Positions 35,931-44,743 of a stretch of DNA of 64,000 nucleotides are shown here, piece after piece (positions within the stretch are counted from its first letter, which is position 1; every line of letters starts with the position of its first letter). Made by a program: the position numbers and the translations under genes. The stretch lies in NCBI RefSeq assembly GCF_034541975.1, contig NZ_JAVYJM010000001.1. The stretch is one strand, 5' to 3'. The notes beneath the pieces were generated by a model. It did no database searches. It saw nothing but the letters and a program-made list of their open reading frames with translations, and was not told the origin of the DNA. The stretch comes from Dermacoccus abyssi. Its GTDB lineage: Bacteria; Actinomycetota; Actinomycetes; Actinomycetales; Dermatophilaceae.

Positions 35931-37657
35931 GCACCGCTGCTTCTACGCGCGACTCGCACGCTCCGACGACGCAGCGCCAGGACCCCAAGGGCGGCCTGGC
36001 AGGTGTGTCGAACTGGATCGACGAGCGCAGCGGCGCCGCCAAGGGCGTGCGCTTCCTCATGAAGAAGGTCTTCCCGGATCACTGGAGCTTCATGCTCGGT
36101 GAGGTCGCGCTGTACTCCTTCATCATCCTGCTCATCACCGGTACGTTCCTCACGTTCTGGTTCGTGCCGTCGATGGGGCACACGACCTACAACGGCTCGT
36201 ACGTGCCGCTGCAGGGCATCCAGATGTCCGAGGCCTACGCCTCGACCCTCGACATCTCGTTCGACATCCGCGGTGGTCTGCTGATCCGTCAGCTCCACCA
36301 CTGGGCGGCGCTGCTGTTCGTCGTGTCGATCATGATGCACATGTTCCGCGTGTTCTTCACGGGTGCTTTCCGCAAGCCGCGTGAGATCAACTGGGTCATC
36401 GGAACCCTGCTGTTCATGCTGGCCTGCATCGAGGGCTTCATGGGCTACTCCCTCCCGGACGACCTGCTCTCCGGTACGGGTATCCGCGCCATGGAAGGCT
36501 TCATCCTCTCCACGCCGATCGTTGGCACGTACATCTCGTACGGGCTCTTCGGTGGCGGCTTCCCCGGCGAGATGATTATCCCCCGCTTCTACTCGCTGCA
36601 CATCCTGCTCATCCCGGCCATCATGGTGGCGCTGCTCGCGGCTCACCTCATCCTGCTCGTCGTGCACAAGCACACGCAGTACCCCGGCCCGGGTCGCACG
36701 GACAAGAACGTCGTGGGCTTCCCGCTCATGCCGGTGTACATGGCGAAGGCCGGCGGCTTCTTCTTCATCGTCTTCGGCATCACGGCTCTCATCTCGAGCC
36801 TCGTCGGCATCAACGCCATCTGGGCGTACGGTCCGTACGAGCCGACGCAGGTGACGGCTGGTTCGCAGCCTGACTGGTACATGGGCTTCGCCGACGGTGC
36901 GCTGCGATTGCTGCCCGGCTTCCTCGAGTTCGTCGCTCTCGGCCACACCTGGAGCATGAACATCTTCCCGGGCTCGATCGCCCTGCTGCCGATCTTCTTC
37001 GGCATGATCGCGATCTACCCGTGGATCGAGAACTGGGTCACCGGCGACAAGCGCGAGCACCACGTGCTCGACCGTCCGCGCAACGCGCCGACCCGTACCG
37101 CCATCGGCATGGCCTTCGCGGTGTTCTACGCAGTGCTCATGTTCGCGGCCGGTAACGACATCATGGCGATCAAGCTGCACATGTCGATCAACGACATCAC
37201 GTACCTGTTCCGTGTGTTGATCTTCGTCGGCCCGATCATCGCCTTCTGGGTGACGAAGCGCATCTGCCTCAGCCTGCAGCGTCACGACCGTGACCTCGTG
37301 CTGCACGGCCGTGAGTCGGGTCGCATCGTCCGCACCCCCGAGGGCCGCTTCTTCGAGGCGCACGAGGAGGTCGACGAGTTCACCCGCTGGCGTCTGGTCG
37401 GCTACGAGGCTCAGGCCCCGAGCAACATCGACACCTCCGGCCTTGAGGGCAAGGAGCTGAAGAAGGCGAAGCGTCGCAACCGCTGGACCAACTTCTACTT
37501 CCGTGACCGCATCGCCCCCGTCACGCCTGCGGAGCTCGAAGCGGCTCACCACCACGGTGACCACGAGGGGCTTGAGGCTGCGGTCCTCGAGGACGCGAAG
37601 TCCGATCAGTTCGTCGGCGAACTGCACGGTGGCTCCGAGGAGACGGGTCAGCGCTGA
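35927..37657 (+). CDS. qcrB: Cytochrome b subunit of the bc1 complex
   Basis: This is a 576-residue actinobacterial cytochrome b. Haem-ligating His pairs lie in LLIRQLHHWAALLFVVSIMM with MHMFRVFF downstream, and in the fourth-helix region with LHILLIPAI and AHLILLVVHKH. The Qo-site motif is PDWYMGFADG, the actinobacterial form of PEWY. A C-terminal extension of more than 100 residues, beginning after WVTKRICLSLQRHDRDLVL, is cytoplasmic and typical of the group. GTG 35927 overlaps the qcrA TGA by four bases. A strong terminator follows 20 bp after the stop, ending the ctaE-qcrCAB transcript. Confidence 0.96.
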   Translation: MSTAASTRDSHAPTTQRQDPKGGLAGVSNWIDERSGAAKGVRFLMKKVFPDHWSFMLGEVALYSFIILLITGTFLTFWFVPSMGHTTYNGSYVPLQGIQMSEAYASTLDISFDIRGGLLIRQLHHWAALLFVVSIMMHMFRVFFTGAFRKPREINWVIGTLLFMLACIEGFMGYSLPDDLLSGTGIRAMEGFILSTPIVGTYISYGLFGGGFPGEMIIPRFYSLHILLIPAIMVALLAAHLILLVVHKHTQYPGPGRTDKNVVGFPLMPVYMAKAGGFFFIVFGITALISSLVGINAIWAYGPYEPTQVTAGSQPDWYMGFADGALRLLPGFLEFVALGHTWSMNIFPGSIALLPIFFGMIAIYPWIENWVTGDKREHHVLDRPRNAPTRTAIGMAFAVFYAVLMFAAGNDIMAIKLHMSINDITYLFRVLIFVGPIIAFWVTKRICLSLQRHDRDLVLHGRESGRIVRTPEGRFFEAHEEVDEFTRWRLVGYEAQAPSNIDTSGLEGKELKKAKRRNRWTNFYFRDRIAPVTPAELEAAHHHGDHEGLEAAVLEDAKSDQFVGELHGGSEETGQR

Positions 37658-37677
37658 GTCACTTCGCTGCACCACAC

Positions 37678-37719
37678 GAAGGAGGGCCCGATCGGCTGTT
37701 GCCGATCGGGCCCTCCTTC
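37678..37719. terminator. Bidirectional terminator after qcrB
   Basis: A perfect 18-bp stem (GAAGGAGGGCCCGATCGG and its complement) with a CTGTTG loop lies between the convergent qcrB and PKD-like genes. Confidence 0.93.
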
Positions 37720-37733
37720 GTCTGCGATAAGTC

Positions 37734-38699
37734 TCAGTGATGCAGACGGGACTGAAGAATCGCGACGGTGAGTTGTTCTGGTGTTCCCGCCACCGTCGTC
37801 GAACCAGGAATGGGTTGCCACGCTCCCCCGCCAATCCTGAACTCCCCGGTCAGCGTCACATCGATGCGAGTGTTGACGACGCCCTTGCGAGCGTAGGTGT
37901 GCGTCACCGCACCTGAGGGGTAGATACCGCCGGGGTCGGGGGTGGGTCCGTGATTCGTTCCGTCGCCGTAGTGGTAGGTGTAGAGGGCGCTGGCAGGACG
38001 AATGGTCACCGTGTGACCGAGGACCGTCGTCGTGACGCTCTCACCCGGTGCGAGCCCCTCGGCTCCGAAGGCGGCACGGAAGTAGGTCGGCAGACCAGTC
38101 AGAGTCGTGTTGCCGACGGGCTGGATGTCCACGCCCGGCTTCGTGAAGATCTGTGTGGTCCAGGCTCGAGCAGCAGCCTCTTCCGGTGTGTAGGTCGGAA
38201 CAGCTACCTGGGTGACCGTCTCGCCCTGAGGTGAAGCCGCAGGCGCTGTCGGCGACGCGAAGTCGACGCCCGTCTCGATGCCGTTCAGGCCCGGGTTCAC
38301 GCACGAATACTTCGACACGCCGTCAGCCGTAGCGCACGGAGTCTCGGCGATCATAGATGTCCCAACGGCGTCCGTCCCACCGGCGAAAACGGTGGCAGCT
38401 CCTCCACGGTGCGCCGCGGCCGGAAGCGCCGATGGCCTCCTCACCGGGGCCGCTTGATGATTCCCGCTAGGCACAACGGATACATGCACGCTCTTCATTG
38501 GCTGGCTATTCTGCACAGTCGACGGTCGCGACTGGTGGTTGCCTGGAGCACGGACGACTACCGTTGCCGTCCCCCCTCCGTGGCACGATGAGAACCCCGC
38601 GCATGGAGCACCGCTAGCGAGTGCGGGACCCGTCACAACAAGCTGCAACGAAGCGCACACGAGCCCCCGCCCAGTAAGGCTAAGGACGTTCGTCCGCAC
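37734..38699 (-). CDS. Secreted PKD-like domain protein
   Basis: This is a 321-residue exported protein. The signal peptide runs VRTNVLSLTGRGLVCASLQL to a likely cleavage after ALASGA. A low-complexity Ser/Pro/Ala region follows. The last 150 residues form a PKD-like immunoglobulin fold: YTPEEAAARAWTTQIFTKPG, the strand VTIRPASALYTYHYGDGTNH (a YxxGDG PKD signature), then AVTHTYARKGVVNTRIDVTL. GTG 38699 lies inside the end of the preceding DUF6318 gene (20-bp overlap), so the two are co-translated. The role is unknown; PKD folds usually mediate extracellular binding. It is an accessory gene, absent from the mycobacterial version of this locus as I recall it. Confidence 0.78.
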   Translation of the reverse strand: MRTNVLSLTGRGLVCASLQLVVTGPALASGAPCAGFSSCHGGGTATVVVRAPGNHQSRPSTVQNSQPMKSVHVSVVPSGNHQAAPVRRPSALPAAAHRGGAATVFAGGTDAVGTSMIAETPCATADGVSKYSCVNPGLNGIETGVDFASPTAPAASPQGETVTQVAVPTYTPEEAAARAWTTQIFTKPGVDIQPVGNTTLTGLPTYFRAAFGAEGLAPGESVTTTVLGHTVTIRPASALYTYHYGDGTNHGPTPDPGGIYPSGAVTHTYARKGVVNTRIDVTLTGEFRIGGGAWQPIPGSTTVAGTPEQLTVAILQSRLHH

Positions 38700-39429
38700 C
38701 TGAAGCCCCCAGCTTCCACTCTGCTCCGTTCCAGTCGGCTCGCGCGGCGACCGCGAGATTGACTGGGGGCAGCACCTTGCGTGCACCGTTCGCTTCGATC
38801 CGCGTAGATCCGTCATCCTCTTGCACGAACGTGACGATGACCGAATCCGGCGTTGAATCCTTTCGAACCTGAAAATTTGAATACCGTGCATTCTTGGACT
38901 CAATGCGGGCGCCCTCAGCGACCAGCTTCTTTCCTGCCTTCTCTTGAAGTCGGCAGGACTCACAGTCCGACGCTCCGAATCGAGGAAGAACGCCTTCCTG
39001 AGGAGCCCTGTCCAAAGCGTTGAGGGTCTGCCAATAGAACTTGACAAAGGCCTTGGCGCCCTCGTGGGTGTGGGCCTTGGCGGCTTCGGGTATCGCGAAC
39101 CGGTCAGCCGGGGCGCTCAAGCTCGTCGAAACCGCACTCGACTTGGTGCCCTTGGATGTCGAGGTCGAGCCGTTGCCGGAGGCAATACGCGACATGTCGG
39201 AGGGCGCCACGTCGCCGCTGGACGCCGCGGGCGCCGATTCTCCACTGCAGCCGGCGAGGACTAACGCGGCACAGCACGCTGTCGCCCAGCGTCCGACGAC
39301 ACGTCGGCGAGCAGCATCCTGGCGTATAGGCGTCCGCGCTGCGTCACCATCGCGCTGTGCGCCGCATGCTCTAGCACCTTGGGGCAGCATGACTCTGCCG
39401 ACCGCATCGGATGTGAAACGAGCGGACAT
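38680..39429 (-). CDS. DUF6318 lipoprotein
   Basis: This is a 249-residue lipoprotein of the DUF6318 family. It has an unusually long basic N-terminal region of about 40 residues before the hydrophobic core and lipobox (CCAALVLAGC, Cys near residue 61), a Ser/Thr-rich linker, then the domain HEGAKAFVKFYWQTLNALDR, a Cys pair in ASDCESCRLQ, and the end of the domain in NLAVAARADWNGAEWKLG. ATG 39429 is supported by GGAGG seven bases upstream; the ATG at 39390 would give a shorter signal region. It precedes and overlaps the PKD-like gene, a pairing found in Dermacoccaceae-type genomes. The function is unknown. Confidence 0.8.
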   Translation of the reverse strand: MSARFTSDAVGRVMLPQGARACGAQRDGDAARTPIRQDAARRRVVGRWATACCAALVLAGCSGESAPAASSGDVAPSDMSRIASGNGSTSTSKGTKSSAVSTSLSAPADRFAIPEAAKAHTHEGAKAFVKFYWQTLNALDRAPQEGVLPRFGASDCESCRLQEKAGKKLVAEGARIESKNARYSNFQVRKDSTPDSVIVTFVQEDDGSTRIEANGARKVLPPVNLAVAARADWNGAEWKLGASGADERP

Positions 39430-39445
39430 GAGAACCTCCACCAAA

Positions 39446-39708
39446 TCGATCTGACTCGTCGAGTCTCTCCCGGGGAGACGGATGGGTGGCCGAAACGAAC
39501 GGTAAGTTTTTAGTCAGATTTCGAGGAGTCCCACCGTGTCGGCGTAGTTCTTCGCCCACTGAGTCAGCGGCTGCCCGACTGCCCGCCGAAGCTGACCCGA
39601 CACCACTCCGACTGCGCCCGTCCTTGAGCAGCGCGAGGTCTCGGCCACCGATAGCCAGCCGGTGGCGAGAGTCCCAACACCACCTGCGCAGTCCCGACTC
39701 ACGCATGC
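39446..39708 (-). other. Gene-poor stretch with possible coding remnant
   Basis: There is no convincing gene between the DUF6318 start and the terminator behind ctaF. On the minus strand two frames hold protein-like pieces without a start or ribosome site. One ends LRRAVGQPLTQWAKNYADTV before a stop at 39514. The other includes WDSRHRLAIGGRDLALLKDG (roughly 39630-39690). They overlap as if one gene end had been frameshifted. I cannot assign a family. The promoter of the DUF6318 gene should also lie here. Confidence 0.35.
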
Positions 39709-39745
39709 CGAAGGGCCGCACAGTTCAGAACTGTACGGCCCTTCG
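39709..39745. terminator. Terminator behind ctaF
   Basis: CGAAGGGCCG pairs with CGGCCCTTCG; inside, ACAGTT/AACTGT pair around a CAG loop, with a single C/A mismatch between the two stems. It lies 16 bp after the ctaF stop on the minus strand. Confidence 0.8.
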
Positions 39746-39760
39746 TTTGCGAGGAAGCGA

Positions 39761-40162
39761 TCAGATCGCGTGCTCTCCGCTGAAGTACTCGAACACCCAA
39801 CCGACGACGGCCAGGGCGACCAGCGGAGCGGCGACGAAGACGATCCACCAACCGACGGCCAGGCCGAGGGCGAGGAGTGAAATCGACGCGGCCAGCCACA
39901 GCGGCCACCACGAGTACGGCGAGAAGAAGCCGACCTCACCGGAGACCTCGTTGATCTCACCCTCGGGCTTGTCGCTCGGGTCGAGGTCCATCTTGCGGTC
40001 GGTCATCGCGAAGTAACCCGCGATCATGAGGCCGAACCCGGCGCTGAGGGCCAGACCCACGGCGCCGACCGGCTCGGACCACTCCGTGAAGTGACCGTAG
40101 ATGAAGATCAGCGGAACGTAGAAGAGTCCGAGGTAGAGGAAGAGCTTGGCCGAAGTCTTCAT
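39761..40162 (-). CDS. ctaF: Cytochrome c oxidase subunit IV (actinobacterial CtaF)
   Basis: This is a 133-residue membrane subunit specific to the actinobacterial aa3 oxidase, with four hydrophobic helices. It starts MKTSAKLFLYLGLFYVPLIF, has GYFAMTDRKMDLDPSDKPEG and the conserved FFSPYSWWPLW, and ends in GWVFEYFSGEHAI. ATG 40162 overlaps the TGA of ctaD by four bases, so it is translated after ctaD as the third gene of the ctaC-ctaD-ctaF unit. A hairpin terminator follows. Confidence 0.93.
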   Translation of the reverse strand: MKTSAKLFLYLGLFYVPLIFIYGHFTEWSEPVGAVGLALSAGFGLMIAGYFAMTDRKMDLDPSDKPEGEINEVSGEVGFFSPYSWWPLWLAASISLLALGLAVGWWIVFVAAPLVALAVVGWVFEYFSGEHAI

Positions 40163-41883
40163 GCGTTGGTGCCCTTTCGGTCGAGCTGGTTGACCGTCTC
40201 AGGCGAAGGCAGCACCGAGAAGACACCGACCTCGGGGTGGTGCAGGTCGAACGCCGGACGCTCGGAACGGATACGCGGGATGCTGTTGAAGTTGTGACGC
40301 GGCGGCGGGCACGAGGTGGCCCACTCAAGCGACGCACCGAAGCCCCACGGGTCGTCCTCGCTCACGACCGGCGCCTTCTTCCACGTGATGTACACGTTGT
40401 AGAGGAAGGGAATCATCGACGCGCCGAGCAGGAACGAACCGACGGTCGAGACCTGGTTCATGAACTGGAAGCCGTCCTCCGGCAGGTAGTCCGCGTAACG
40501 ACGCGGCATGCCCTCGACACCCAGGACGTGCTGGATGAGGAACGTCATGTGGAAGCCGACGAAGAGCATCCAGAACTGGATCTTGCCCAGCGTCTCGTTG
40601 AGCATGCGACCCGTGAACTTCGGCCACCAGAAGTAGTAACCGGCGAACATCGCGAACACCACGGTGCCGAAGATGACGTAGTGGAAGTGCGCGACCACGA
40701 AGTAGGAGTCGGACAGGTGGAAGTCCAGCGCCGGGCTGGCGAGGATGACACCCGTGAGACCACCGAAGAGGAAGGTCACGAGGAAGCCGAGGGCCCACAG
40801 CATCGGGTTTTCGAAGGTGAGCGAACCGCCCCACATCGTGCCGATCCAGTTGAAGAACTTCACGCCGGTCGGAACGGCGATGAGCATCGTCATGACCGCG
40901 AAGAACGGCAGGAGCACCTGGCCGGTGGCGTACATGTGGTGAGCCCACACCGAGACCGAGAGCGCCGCGATGGCGATGGTCGCGAAGACGAGCGTCTTGT
41001 AACCGAAGATCGGCTTGCGCGAGAAGACCGGCAGGATCTCCGAGATGATGCCGAAGAACGGCAGCGCGATGATGTAGACCTCGGGGTGACCGAAGAACCA
41101 GAACATGTGCTGCCACAGCATGGCGCCGGCCGTCTCCGAGTCGAAGACGTGCGCACCCATCGTGCGGTCGAGGCCGAGGCCGAACAGCGCGGCGGCGAGA
41201 ACCGGGAAGACGAGGAGCACGAGGATCGACGTGATGAGGACGGTCCACGTGAAGATCGACATGCGGAACATCGTCATACCCGGTGCACGCATGCACACGA
41301 TCGTCGTGACGAAGTTGACCGCACCCATGATCGAGGCGAAACCGGTCAGCGCAAGGCCGTAGACCCAGAGGTTTCCACCGAGGCCGGGGCTGAACGTCGA
41401 GCTCGACAGCGGCGCGTACGCGAACCAACCGAACGAGGCTGCACCCTGCGGCGTGAGGAAGCCGCCGACAGCGATGAGGCTGCCGAAGAGGTAGAGCCAG
41501 TAAGCGAACATGTTGAGTCGCGGGAACGCGACGTCGGGTGCACCGATCTGCAGCGGCATGAGCGCGTTCGCGAAGCCCGAGAAGAGCGGCGTCGCGAACA
41601 TGAGCAGCATGATCGTGCCGTGCATGGTGAACATCTGGTTGAACTGCTCGGGGTTGTCCACGACCTGGAGGCCGGGCTCCCACAGTTCAGCGCGGATGAC
41701 CAGCGCCATGGCGCCGCCCATGAGGAAGAAGATGAACGAGGTGATGAAGTAGAGGTTGCCGATGACCTTGTGGTCGGTCGTCGTGATCCACTTCACAACC
41801 GTGCGGCCTGCGTGGAAGTCCTCAGGGCGCCGTCCATCGGGGCGCTCCGCGGTTCCAGCCGCTGGGGTAGCGACGGATGCCAT
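40159..41883 (-). CDS. ctaD: Cytochrome c oxidase subunit I
   Basis: This is the 574-residue catalytic subunit of the aa3 oxidase, reducing oxygen and pumping protons. Haem a ligand in FTMHGTIMLL; CuB His and cross-linked Tyr in WFFGHPEVYIIALP; the CuB His pair in WAHHMYATGQ; haem a3/a His pair in VVAHFHYVIFG. About twelve helices. The D- and K-channel regions appear normal. ATG 41883 shares one base with the ctaC stop (TAATG) and has AAGGAGG upstream. In M. tuberculosis ctaD is unlinked; here it sits between ctaC and ctaF, as in many other actinobacteria. Confidence 0.97.
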   Translation of the reverse strand: MASVATPAAGTAERPDGRRPEDFHAGRTVVKWITTTDHKVIGNLYFITSFIFFLMGGAMALVIRAELWEPGLQVVDNPEQFNQMFTMHGTIMLLMFATPLFSGFANALMPLQIGAPDVAFPRLNMFAYWLYLFGSLIAVGGFLTPQGAASFGWFAYAPLSSSTFSPGLGGNLWVYGLALTGFASIMGAVNFVTTIVCMRAPGMTMFRMSIFTWTVLITSILVLLVFPVLAAALFGLGLDRTMGAHVFDSETAGAMLWQHMFWFFGHPEVYIIALPFFGIISEILPVFSRKPIFGYKTLVFATIAIAALSVSVWAHHMYATGQVLLPFFAVMTMLIAVPTGVKFFNWIGTMWGGSLTFENPMLWALGFLVTFLFGGLTGVILASPALDFHLSDSYFVVAHFHYVIFGTVVFAMFAGYYFWWPKFTGRMLNETLGKIQFWMLFVGFHMTFLIQHVLGVEGMPRRYADYLPEDGFQFMNQVSTVGSFLLGASMIPFLYNVYITWKKAPVVSEDDPWGFGASLEWATSCPPPRHNFNSIPRIRSERPAFDLHHPEVGVFSVLPSPETVNQLDRKGTNA

Positions 41884-42821
41884 TACTTGCCCTCCTTGAC
41901 GATGTCGGACGAGTCCAGACCGTCCGGCAGGAACTGCTGGTCCTTCGGGTCGACGCTGGCGCGGTTGAGGGAGTTGGACAGGAAGCCCGTCTTACCCTGC
42001 TTGCGAAGGTCGTCCATGTGCTTGTCGTACTCCTCCTGGGAGACGACCTTGACGTTAAAGAGCATCTGCGAGTGGTACGCACCGCAGAGCTCGGCACACT
42101 TGCCCTTGAACGTGCCCTCCTCCGTCGTGTCGACGGCGAAGCGGTTCACGCGGCTCGGGATCATGTCGAGCTTCTGCATGAACTGCGGCACCCAGAACGT
42201 GTGGATGACGTCACGCGTGGTGAGCACGAACTCGACGCGCTTGTTCACGGGCAGGTACAGCGTGGGCAGACCCTTCTCGGCGCCCGGCTTGCCGGCCTTC
42301 ATGTCCGCCATGACGCCGGTCTCGTAGACCTTCTCGTCGGCGTAGTTGAAGTCCCAGCTCCACTGCTTGCCGACGACGTTGATCGTGACGTCCGGCTTCG
42401 GCGAGGTGTCGAGGAGCTTGTTCTCGAGGCCGACGGTCTTGCCGAAGAGCACGGCGACCATGACGATCGGCACGACCGTGTAGAGAATCTCCAGCGGCAC
42501 GTTGTACTGCATCTGCGCCGGGAAACCGGTGTCGCTCTTGCGACGGCGGTAGCGCACGATGCACCAGAAGATCAGGCCCCAGACGAGGACACCGACAGAC
42601 AAGGTCCAGTACCAAGTACCGAGCCAGAAGTCGATGACCTCGTTGGCGTTCTTCGTGACGCCGTGCGGCAGGTAACCGCGCTCGACGCGCGGCGAACACG
42701 CCGACAGGAGCAGCGCAGCTCCACCGAGACCAACAGCAGCAATCCGACGACGCCGCGCTGGGCTCGTCTTTTCAAGGGGCCGACGCACAGCGTCCACCTT
42801 CCGCAGATCCAAACCAGGCAC
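41883..42821 (-). CDS. ctaC: Cytochrome c oxidase subunit II
   Basis: This is a 312-residue subunit II, a lipoprotein by its LLLSAC lipobox (Cys42). Two transmembrane helices follow (near residues 70-90 and 112-130). The extracytoplasmic cupredoxin domain has VVGKQWSWDFNY and the CuA site CAELCGAYHSQM with an upstream His in TRDVIHTFWVP. The C-terminus is a charged extension of about 50 residues. GTG 42821 is six bases after TAAGGT on the minus strand, with no ribosome site, so it is probably leaderless. It is the first gene of ctaC-ctaD-ctaF. Confidence 0.95.
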   Translation of the reverse strand: MPGLDLRKVDAVRRPLEKTSPARRRRIAAVGLGGAALLLSACSPRVERGYLPHGVTKNANEVIDFWLGTWYWTLSVGVLVWGLIFWCIVRYRRRKSDTGFPAQMQYNVPLEILYTVVPIVMVAVLFGKTVGLENKLLDTSPKPDVTINVVGKQWSWDFNYADEKVYETGVMADMKAGKPGAEKGLPTLYLPVNKRVEFVLTTRDVIHTFWVPQFMQKLDMIPSRVNRFAVDTTEEGTFKGKCAELCGAYHSQMLFNVKVVSQEEYDKHMDDLRKQGKTGFLSNSLNRASVDPKDQQFLPDGLDSSDIVKEGK

Positions 42822-42888
42822 GGTAAGACCTTATCCCAGGCACAGGTGGCACTGAGGGTGGGGGTCGGTACCGGGCGTTAACGATTCA

Positions 42889-43581
42889 CTAACGGCCGCG
42901 ACCCGAGCCGCCGAACGCCGCGATCGGCGGGGCGTGGACGAGCTGGGGCAGTCGAGCTCGGTACGCGTCACGTGCGATTTCCGTGACCCCGAGACTGCCG
43001 AGGTGCGGCGTGCGCCACTGGACGTCGATGAGCCTCGGCACGTCGTCACGCTCGTAGACGGCGTGCGCGAGCGCGCCGAGAGCGACCTTCGAGGCGTCGG
43101 TCGCGCGGTGGAACATCGACTCCCCTGCGAACAGCCCTCCGATGGCCAGACCGTAGAGGCCCCCGACGAGGCAACCGTCGTCCCAGACCTCGACGGAGTG
43201 CGCGACCCCGAGTTCGTGCAGGCGTGTGTACGCGGCCGCTATTTCGGACGTGATCCAAGCGCCGTCGCGGGAAGGATCGGCGCACCCTGCGATGACGCCC
43301 GCGAAGTTGCGGTCGAAGCTCACCTCGAAGGCGCGTGCCGAACGACGCAGTGACCGGGAGGCGTGAAAGGCGTCGCGTTCGAGGACGCCCCGCTCCTGCG
43401 GGGACCACCACCCCATCGGCGGGGCACCGCCCTCCCCCAGCCCCATGGGAAAGACACCGTGCGCGTAGGCCGCAACGATCGTGCCCGGGGCGAGGTCGGC
43501 GCCCAGCGCGACGAGGTCGTCGTCGAGGTCGAAACGGGCGAGCGAGAAATCCCACTCGCTCGTGAAGTCGAGTGGGTTCAA
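42889..43581 (-). CDS. aat: Leucyl/phenylalanyl-tRNA-protein transferase
   Basis: This is a 230-residue L/F-transferase, adding Leu or Phe to N-termini with basic residues for N-end-rule degradation. Family motifs are YAHGVFPMG, WWSPQERGVL, FDRNFAGVIAGCA, WITSEIAAAYTRLHELGVAH, then SVEVWDDGCLVGGLYGLAIG with GLFAGESMF, and IDVQWRTPHLGSLG. The start is TTG 43581, which overlaps the adoK TGA as TTGA. This start gives a normal length (E. coli Aat has 234 residues) with the usual N-terminus, and no ATG or GTG fits. The partner ClpS is not in the window. Confidence 0.9.
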   Translation of the reverse strand: MNPLDFTSEWDFSLARFDLDDDLVALGADLAPGTIVAAYAHGVFPMGLGEGGAPPMGWWSPQERGVLERDAFHASRSLRRSARAFEVSFDRNFAGVIAGCADPSRDGAWITSEIAAAYTRLHELGVAHSVEVWDDGCLVGGLYGLAIGGLFAGESMFHRATDASKVALGALAHAVYERDDVPRLIDVQWRTPHLGSLGVTEIARDAYRARLPQLVHAPPIAAFGGSGRGR

Positions 43582-44564
43582 GGACGACGGCAGCTCAGGT
43601 GCGCCTGGACGTCGGCCACGGCATCGTCGCCGTACGCCGCGCGCAGACGCTCGAGGAAGGTCTCGGTGCGCAGGACGTACTCCTGGGTGCCGACGGTCTC
43701 GATGACGTGCGCGGCCAGGACCGAGCCGACCTGCGCGCATCGGGCGAGGTCGAGCTCCCACGACAGCCCGGCAAGGAATCCGGCACGGAAGGCGTCGCCG
43801 ACGCCCGTCGGGTCGACGGCCCCCGAGATGGCTGCGACGTCGACGTGAATCGGCTCCTCACCCTTGCGCAGGATGGTGGCGCCGTCCTTGCCCTTCGTCA
43901 CGACGCGTACACCGACGCGCTCGAGGATCTCCTCGCCGCTCCAACCGGTCTTCTGCTCGGTCAGGTGCGACTCGTACTCGTTGGTGAACAGGTAGTCGGC
44001 GCCGTCGATGATCTCGCGGATGAAGGGGCCATCGGCGAAGGCGAGCTGCTGCGAGGGATCGGCGACGAACGGGAGGCCGCGGCGTCGGCATTCCTCGGTG
44101 TTGCGGCGCATGCCTTCGGGGTCGTGGGCGCCGATGAGAACGAGGTCGAAGCCGTCGTGGCGTTCGGAGATGGGGCCGATCTCGACTTCGCGCCCTTCGG
44201 ACATCGCGCCGGGGTAGAACGAGGCCATCTGGGCCATGTCGCGATCGGTCGTGCACACGAAACGTGCGGTGTGGTGCGTCTCCGACGTGCGCACCTCGGA
44301 AATGTCGACGCCGTGGCGCTCGAGCCAGGAGCCGTAGTCCGCGAAGTCAGCGCCGACGCAGCCGATGAGGACGGGGCGGAGGCCCAGGTTGCCCAGGCCG
44401 AAGGCGATGTTGCCTGCCACTCCCCCGCGTCGGATCTGCAGGTCGTCCACGAGGAACGACACCGAGATCTTGTCGAGCTGCTCGACGACGAGCGAGTCGG
44501 CGAAGCGCCCGTCGAACGTCATGAGGTGGTCGGTTGCGATGGAACCCGTCACTGCGATCTTCAC
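43578..44564 (-). CDS. adoK: PfkB-family adenosine kinase (Rv2202c-like)
   Basis: This is a 328-residue ribokinase-fold enzyme closely resembling the M. tuberculosis adenosine kinase AdoK (Rv2202c). It starts VKIAVTGSIATDHLM, with FLVDDLQIRRGGVAGNIAFG, RDMAQMASFYPGAMSE, ADPSQQLAF and the PfkB signature DPTGVGDAFRAGF with the catalytic Asp. It would convert adenosine to AMP in purine salvage. GTG 44564 lies seven bases after TAGGTT on the minus strand (leaderless). The downstream aat gene starts in its stop codon. Substrate assignment rests on recalled similarity and context. Confidence 0.87.
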   Translation of the reverse strand: MKIAVTGSIATDHLMTFDGRFADSLVVEQLDKISVSFLVDDLQIRRGGVAGNIAFGLGNLGLRPVLIGCVGADFADYGSWLERHGVDISEVRTSETHHTARFVCTTDRDMAQMASFYPGAMSEGREVEIGPISERHDGFDLVLIGAHDPEGMRRNTEECRRRGLPFVADPSQQLAFADGPFIREIIDGADYLFTNEYESHLTEQKTGWSGEEILERVGVRVVTKGKDGATILRKGEEPIHVDVAAISGAVDPTGVGDAFRAGFLAGLSWELDLARCAQVGSVLAAHVIETVGTQEYVLRTETFLERLRAAYGDDAVADVQAHLSCRRP

Positions 44565-44743
44565 GTGGGCCAACCTATCGCGGGTGTGCGGACGGGCGCC
44601 CACGTCGTCGAAACTCGCCGACACTGACGCGCACTGAGACGCCCCCGGGCCGACCGAACGCGCGTTTGCCGCACGAGCGACCGCCCTCGGACGAATCCGG
44701 TCCGGCCCTCGTCACGAACAGGACCACGCTGGAAGCGGACGCC

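Noticed and set aside
35849..37834. A 661-codon minus-strand frame opposite qcrB
   Set aside because: Arg/Glu/His/Val-rich shadow of a strongly conserved cytochrome b gene, with no start signal or motifs.
40237..42327. A 696-codon plus-strand frame opposite ctaD and ctaC
   Set aside because: Shadow frame of two certain genes; low-complexity charged sequence.
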